9,757 nt of DNA from JBAZCO01 sp041654915. GTDB taxonomy: Bacteria; Bacillota; Clostridia; Christensenellales; DTU072. The first letter of the stretch is position 1; every line of letters starts with the position of its first letter. Location of the stretch: NCBI GenBank assembly GCA_041654915.1, contig JBAZCO010000066.1, positions 1-9,757 on the forward strand. The letters run 5' to 3'. A program made the position numbers and the translations under genes. Below the pieces are notes generated by a model. The model searched no databases, was not told the DNA's origin, and saw only the letters and a list, made by a program, of their open reading frames with translations. Positions 6,172-9,757 of the stretch are shown here, piece by piece.

Positions 6172-7353
6172 ATGAAAAAAATATTTATCTTTTTTATGGT
6201 ATGCTTGTTGCTAGTGCTTGGAGTGGGCGGGGGAGCTATTATCGCACGCACGCAGGACATGGCTTATGCCGATACTCAAGCGGTTACCAATCAGCAGGCA
6301 CGCAGTGCTTATCTTGTAGATTACAATACAGGCACAGTACTTTATGAGCGAAACCCCGAGGAAAAAAGACCTATCGCAAGTATGGTAAAGATTATGACTT
6401 TGGTTATAGCATTTGATAATATCGATAAGGGAAACCTATCTTTAGACCAAAAAATCACAGTAAGCGAAACTGCCGCAGGTATGGGCGGCTCACAAATGTT
6501 TTTGGATGCTCACAAGGAGTATTCCGTATCCGATTTAATAAAGGGAATAGTGATATCCAGCGCTAATGATGCATCAGTAGCACTAGCAGAGGTGATAAGC
6601 GGCAGCAAAGAGGAGTTTGTATCCTTAATGAACTCCACCGCAAAAGAAATGGGAATGCAAAATACGGTATTTGTAAATGTTACCGGCTTGCCTGCGCCCG
6701 GGCAGTATAGCACAGCCAAAGATGTTACTATTATGATGAGAGAACTCCTCAAAACTCCCGCATATTACGATTATAGCCATATTTATATGGAGGACTTCAC
6801 TCATCCCGACGGCAGAATAACCGAACTTGTAAATACCAACAAGCTGGTGCGTTTTTACAAGGGTTGCGATGCGGGTAAGACTGGGTTTACTAATGATGCT
6901 ATGTTTTGCCTATCCGCCTCTGCAATGAGAAATGATATGCGAGTGATAGCTACGGTAATACATTCGCCAGACAGCAAGTCACGCTTTGCCGAAGTGAGCT
7001 CACTGTTTAACTATGCCTTTGCAAACTATAAGCAAGAAAAGGTTGTTGCAAAAGGTGAGTTGCTAAAAGAGATTAAGCTTGCAGGCGGCAAGTCCGAAAA
7101 GTTAAGTGTGGCAAGTGACGAAAGTTTGTATATACTGCAAAAAAGAGGGGAAAAGTCAAGTTTTTCCCTAAAAGTTGACCTTCCCGACAAAGTTCGTGCA
7201 CCGCTCAAAAAGGGAGATGCGCTTGGCACGGTGACAGTGGTATCCGATACGGGCGAAATTCTTGGAGAGGCTAGACTTGTTGCAATGCAAGATGCCCCCA
7301 AAAAATCTTTTGGAGATAGTCTAAAGGATATAATAGAGAATTGGTTCTACTAA
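6172..7353 (+). CDS. dacF: D-alanyl-D-alanine carboxypeptidase (DacF/DacB-type low-molecular-weight PBP)
   Basis: A secreted, membrane-bound peptidase (S11) that removes the terminal D-Ala from peptidoglycan stem peptides and so limits crosslinking. From the ATG at 6172 it has 393 residues. A signal peptide covers 1-33 with likely cleavage after AYA. Penicillin-binding motifs are SMVK at 70-73 (nucleophile S70), SAN at 130-132 and KTG at 236-238. A beta-rich C-terminal PBP5 domain spans about 285-370, and a final amphipathic helix (SFGDSLKDIIENWF) should lie on the outer face of the membrane. An in-frame GTG at 6166 falls inside the Shine-Dalgarno sequence GAGGTGAT, so the ATG at 6172 is preferred. 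The symbol is by context: DacF is forespore-made in Bacillus and the neighbours are sporulation genes, but a vegetative paralogue is equally possible by sequence. A strong terminator follows. Confidence 0.93.
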   Translation: MKKIFIFFMVCLLLVLGVGGGAIIARTQDMAYADTQAVTNQQARSAYLVDYNTGTVLYERNPEEKRPIASMVKIMTLVIAFDNIDKGNLSLDQKITVSETAAGMGGSQMFLDAHKEYSVSDLIKGIVISSANDASVALAEVISGSKEEFVSLMNSTAKEMGMQNTVFVNVTGLPAPGQYSTAKDVTIMMRELLKTPAYYDYSHIYMEDFTHPDGRITELVNTNKLVRFYKGCDAGKTGFTNDAMFCLSASAMRNDMRVIATVIHSPDSKSRFAEVSSLFNYAFANYKQEKVVAKGELLKEIKLAGGKSEKLSVASDESLYILQKRGEKSSFSLKVDLPDKVRAPLKKGDALGTVTVVSDTGEILGEARLVAMQDAPKKSFGDSLKDIIENWFY

Positions 7354-7400
7354 AAAAAGCACTAAATTTTTTAAAAACATCTAAAACACAGCGCTTAATA

Positions 7401-7444
7401 TAAGCATAATATACCGCCCCTTTGAAAAAAAGGGGCGGTGCTTA
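7401..7444 (+). terminator. Strong intrinsic terminator after the carboxypeptidase gene
   Basis: ACCGCCCCTTT at 7413-7423 pairs perfectly with AAAGGGGCGGT at 7429-7439 around a 5-nt loop. An outer helix, TAAGC at 7401-7405 with GCTTA at 7440-7444, can extend it past a 7-nt bulge. The T-rich tail (TTATTTAAT) is interrupted. The stem is by far the most stable hairpin in the window and separates the sporulation/envelope genes from lspA. Confidence 0.75.
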
Positions 7445-7511
7445 TTTAATATCAAAATTTTTATTTGCGTAAATGTTTATATTAGCAAATTTTAATTATC
7501 TTACATTAATA

Positions 7512-7541
7512 TTGACTAAAAGCTATCCTTTATTATATACT
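7512..7541 (+). promoter_or_regulatory. Strong sigma-A promoter abutting the lspA start
   Basis: TTGACT at 7512-7517 (5 of 6), an 18-nt spacer and TATACT at 7536-7541 (5 of 6). The expected transcription start near 7548 coincides with the second in-frame ATG of lspA (7549), so that the ATG at 7543 would not be in the mRNA. No Shine-Dalgarno is visible before either codon. Confidence 0.65.
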
Positions 7542-7542
7542 T

Positions 7543-8163
7543 ATGAGTATGGAAAAGGTAAAGCGTGCCGTAAGCGGCTTTTTTAAAGATGTAAAGGAAG
7601 GATACAGCAATAAGCGCATTGTTGTATGGTTGGCTATTGAGCTTGTTCTTATTGGAGTGATTATTCTTATAGATTACTTTACAAAACTTTACATATATCA
7701 ACCAATTGCGGACGGAAGCGGAGATATTGTCTTAATAAAAGGCGTGTTAAGATTTACTGCTGTGAGAAACACAGGTGCATCGTTTGGCATATTTAAGGAC
7801 TCAACCTTTGCTCTTGCTATGGTATCTTTAACAACGGTTATTGTTTTGTTTTTTGTATGGATTCTCACACCAAAAATAAGGAGTTTTTGGTATCGTGGTG
7901 CGGTAGTTTGTATTATTGGCGGCGGAATAGGTAACTTTATTGATAGGATAACATTGGGATATGTAAGAGATTTTGTTTATTTTGAGTTGATAGACTTTGC
8001 GGTATTCAACCTTGCCGACAGTGCGCTTACAATAGGTACAACCTTATTAATAATATATGTATTACTTTCTTTTAAAACAGAAATTAATGATAAAAAAACC
8101 GTTAATGAAAATACAAGGGATACAAGCGGAACTGGGGACGAAGATGACAACGGAAGTTTTTAA
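7543..8163 (+). CDS. lspA: Lipoprotein signal peptidase (signal peptidase II)
   Basis: An aspartyl protease of the cytoplasmic membrane that removes signal peptides from diacylglyceryl-modified prolipoproteins. The 206 residues hold four membrane helices at about 25-44, 87-109, 117-130 and 160-176. Family motifs are DYFTK at 44-48 (usually DQxTK), VRNTGASFGIF at 74-84, GGGIGNFIDRI...GYVRDF with catalytic D143, and FNLADS with catalytic D159. It is longer than the usual ~150-165 residues, with a ~25-residue basic amphipathic N-terminal extension and a ~28-residue acidic polar tail (GDEDDNGSF) whose codons overlap rluD. The start is given as the ATG at 7543, but the promoter position suggests the in-frame ATG at 7549, two residues shorter. 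It forms a two-gene unit with the pseudouridine synthase, a common pairing in Bacillota. Confidence 0.96.
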   Translation: MSMEKVKRAVSGFFKDVKEGYSNKRIVVWLAIELVLIGVIILIDYFTKLYIYQPIADGSGDIVLIKGVLRFTAVRNTGASFGIFKDSTFALAMVSLTTVIVLFFVWILTPKIRSFWYRGAVVCIIGGGIGNFIDRITLGYVRDFVYFELIDFAVFNLADSALTIGTTLLIIYVLLSFKTEINDKKTVNENTRDTSGTGDEDDNGSF

Positions 8164-9064
8164 TATAGAGGACAGTGATGCAGGAATAAGGCTTGATGTT
8201 TTTTTGTCGGCGGAGCTTGAGGAATATACTCGCAGCAGAGTAAAGTCGGCTATCCAAAAGGGAAGGGTAAAGCTAAACGGTGCAATTGCCGACAAGGCGG
8301 GAATATCATTAAAAAAAGGCGATGAAATACAAATAGAATTAGAAGATATTCCTTCTCTTGAGGCTGTGCCGCAAGACTTATCCCTAGATATTATTTACCA
8401 AGATGACGATTTAGCTGTAATTAATAAAGCGAAAGGAATGGTTACGCATCCGGCAGCAGGCTCACCAAGCGGCACGCTTGCAAACGCAATATTATATCAT
8501 ATTAAAGACTTATCAAAAGTAAACGGCGCAATGCGCCCGGGCATTGTACATAGATTAGACAAGGATACTTCTGGTTTGATAGTTGTTGCAAAAAATGATG
8601 ATGCTCATTATTCACTTGCCGAACAGATTGCTAATAAAAGTGCAGTAAGGAGTTATCTTGCGCTATCAGAAGGCAATATAAAAGAGGACGAGGGAGTAAT
8701 AGAGGAGCGGATAGGGCGCTCCAAGAACGACCGCAAAAAAATGGCTGTTACGGCAGACGGGCGCTATGCGCTCACCAAATACAAGGTGATTGAGCGGCTC
8801 AACGGCTATACCCTTGCCGAATACACACTATTTACGGGCAGAACTCATCAAATTAGGGTGCACGCAAAATTTATTCATCATCCTATTGTTGGCGACAAAC
8901 TGTATGGAAATTCGGATAAATTTAAGTTAGAAGGGCAGCTATTACACGCTTACAAACTAGCTTTTCTACACCCCGTCACAGGCAAGCAATTATGCTTTAA
9001 TGCGCCGCTACCCGAGTATTTTACAAAAGTGTTAGAAAGCCTTAATTGCATAAATAAAATGTAA
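8144..9064 (+). CDS. rluD: RluD/RluA-family large-subunit rRNA pseudouridine synthase
   Basis: It isomerises uridines in rRNA to pseudouridine; the RluD type acts on helix 69 of 23S rRNA, but the exact target cannot be read from sequence. From the ATG at 8144 it has 306 residues, typical of the family. An N-terminal S4 RNA-binding domain (about 8-70; GIRLDVFLS, SRVKSAIQKGRVKLNG) precedes the catalytic domain. HRLDKDTSG at 136-144 carries the catalytic aspartate D139; TGRTHQIRVH at 231-240 is the second family signature. The frame stays open upstream to an ATG at 8057, but that would add 29 residues unlike the family and overlap lspA by over 100 nt. The start at 8144 follows GGGGACGAAG, a weak Shine-Dalgarno, and overlaps the lspA end by 20 nt, so translation is probably coupled. 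Confidence 0.95.
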   Translation: MTTEVFNIEDSDAGIRLDVFLSAELEEYTRSRVKSAIQKGRVKLNGAIADKAGISLKKGDEIQIELEDIPSLEAVPQDLSLDIIYQDDDLAVINKAKGMVTHPAAGSPSGTLANAILYHIKDLSKVNGAMRPGIVHRLDKDTSGLIVVAKNDDAHYSLAEQIANKSAVRSYLALSEGNIKEDEGVIEERIGRSKNDRKKMAVTADGRYALTKYKVIERLNGYTLAEYTLFTGRTHQIRVHAKFIHHPIVGDKLYGNSDKFKLEGQLLHAYKLAFLHPVTGKQLCFNAPLPEYFTKVLESLNCINKM

Positions 9065-9141
9065 GATTTTAGAAATCTGATAACAATTCAATTTGCAATC
9101 ACAGGGCTTTAAGAAATTTAAGTTAAATTGGGAATTTTTAG

Positions 9142-9170
9142 TTGCATATATTTTACATATATGATAATAT
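9142..9170 (+). promoter_or_regulatory. Probable rimP promoter with an internal inverted repeat
   Basis: TTGCAT at 9142-9147, a 17-nt spacer and TAATAT at 9165-9170; the start would be near 9177. Between the two boxes lies a perfect 7-bp inverted repeat, CATATAT-TTTAC-ATATATG (9145-9163), and just downstream another, GTACT-AATTA-AGTAC (9178-9192). Either could be an operator, though AT-rich repeats are easily fortuitous. Confidence 0.45.
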
Positions 9171-9214
9171 TTAATATGTACTAATTAAGTACTACTTCTT
9201 TAGGTTACTTGTTC

Positions 9215-9237
9215 GAGGGCGGCACATTGCCGCTCTT
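9215..9237 (+). promoter_or_regulatory. GC-rich leader hairpin upstream of rimP
   Basis: GAGGGCGGCA pairs with TGCCGCTCTT (10 pairs, two of them G-U) around a 3-nt CAT loop. It lies 10 nt before the rimP Shine-Dalgarno AAGGAG and has no T run, so it is not a terminator. Hairpins are common before rimP in Firmicutes; roles could be RNA stability, RNase processing or control of the rimP-nusA operon. It is the only GC-rich patch in an otherwise AT-rich 194-nt gap. Confidence 0.55.
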
Positions 9238-9258
9238 GATGTTTGTAAGGAGTGAATT

Positions 9259-9720
9259 ATGTATTCAGAAGTGAGAGAAACTGCTCTAAAAAAACTCACC
9301 CCCATAATAGAGGCATTAGGGTATGAGGTTGTGGATATTGAATATAAGCACATTCGTGAGAACAACCTTAATATTTACATTCATAAAAAAGGCGGAATAA
9401 CCCTTGACGACTGCGAGCGTGTAAGCAATGCGCTAGATGCTCCCCTAGAGGAGTTTGATATTACCAACGGTGCAAGCTATGTGTTAAATATATCCTCCCC
9501 CGGGCTAGACAGACCCATAGTTAGTGACAAAGATTACGAGCGCAATCTAAATACAGAAGTAGAGGCTTTTTTTGTTAAAAGCTACAACAAAAAAAACTCC
9601 TTAAACGGAACACTGCAAAGCTATACTGCCGACATCGTTGTTCTTGTTGCCAACGGCAAAACGCACACCTTGGACAGGTCTAATATAAGGTTGTTAATAC
9701 CACTAATTAAGTTTAAATAG
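9259..9720 (+). CDS. rimP: Ribosome maturation factor RimP
   Basis: A 153-residue cytoplasmic factor that binds free 30S subunits and assists their assembly near the S12/S7 region. It has two domains: an N-terminal alpha/beta domain (about 1-80) with the family stretch LGYEVVDIEYK at 20-30 and NISSPGLDRPI at 77-87, and a C-terminal Sm-like beta barrel (about 88-153) carrying VEAFFVK and NGTLQSY. Length is normal. A perfect AAGGAG Shine-Dalgarno at 9248-9253 sits 5 nt before the ATG. It begins the conserved rimP-nusA operon, whose second gene starts 25 nt downstream. Confidence 0.96.
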   Translation: MYSEVRETALKKLTPIIEALGYEVVDIEYKHIRENNLNIYIHKKGGITLDDCERVSNALDAPLEEFDITNGASYVLNISSPGLDRPIVSDKDYERNLNTEVEAFFVKSYNKKNSLNGTLQSYTADIVVLVANGKTHTLDRSNIRLLIPLIKFK

Positions 9721-9745
9721 ATAACATTGGAGGAACACTAAAAAA

Positions 9746-9757
9746 ATGATTAATAAG
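9746..9757 (+). CDS. nusA: Start of next gene, probably nusA (first four codons)
   Basis: Only ATG and three codons (M-I-N-K) are inside the window. A GGAGG at 9729-9733 precedes the ATG by 12 nt. The identity is inferred from context: rimP is followed by the transcription factor gene nusA in nearly all Bacillota, and MxNK-type N-termini are common for it. The sequence itself is too short to prove it. Confidence 0.6.

Noticed and set aside
8057..8143. Upstream extension of the RluD-type protein from an ATG at 8057
   Set aside because: The 29 added residues are unlike the family N-terminus and would overlap lspA by more than 100 nt; the S4 domain begins just after the ATG at 8144.
9064..9078. 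Terminator after rluD formed by AGATTT-TAG-AAATCT
   Set aside because: It has only six mostly A-T pairs and no following T run, so it is too weak to call.
1..9757. A defence system, mobile element, CRISPR array or secondary-metabolite cluster
   Set aside because: All genes but one are recognisable core or sporulation genes in near-standard Bacillota order. No transposase, integrase, repeat array, tRNA-flanked insertion or composition shift was seen.

Overview
This is a moderately AT-rich chromosomal segment with every gene on the + strand. It most likely comes from an endospore-forming member of the Firmicutes (Clostridia-like). Three things support this: the block ispA-tlyA-nadK-argR-recN-spoIVB is the conserved Bacillota order, SpoIVB is a protease used only in sporulation, and purine-rich Shine-Dalgarno sites occur before several genes. 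The species cannot be named from this window.

Layout. Positions 1-1003 hold the 3' end of a polyprenyl diphosphate synthase gene (ispA-like) and, 2 nt later, tlyA. A promoter lies directly against the nadK start. nadK, argR and recN (1085-4167) then form a probable operon, closed by a terminator whose left arm is inside recN. The 167-nt gap before spoIVB (4335-5402) holds inverted repeats and a hairpin that would bury the spoIVB ribosome binding site. Next come a five-helix membrane protein that resembles SpoIIM in topology (5494-6111) and a D,D-carboxypeptidase of the DacF/DacB type (6172-7353), followed by a strong hairpin terminator. A second promoter set directly against its start codon drives lspA (7543-8163), which overlaps the RluD-type pseudouridine synthase gene (8144-9064) by 20 nt. 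A 194-nt gap with a promoter and a GC-rich hairpin precedes rimP (9259-9720), and the first four codons of the next gene, probably nusA, end the window.

Functionally the window is core cell biology: isoprenoid synthesis, rRNA modification (TlyA, RluD), NADP supply, arginine control, recombinational repair, lipoprotein processing and 30S maturation. Three neighbouring envelope or sporulation genes sit in the middle. No gap exceeds 200 nt. I saw no tRNA, rRNA, mobile element, CRISPR array or phage gene.

I found no previously undescribed multi-gene system. The points most worth a second look are these: the ispA-like product lacks a conserved metal/diphosphate-binding segment; dxs and spo0A are absent from their usual places; nadK and lspA appear to be leaderless or nearly so; and the spoIVB leader may control translation.
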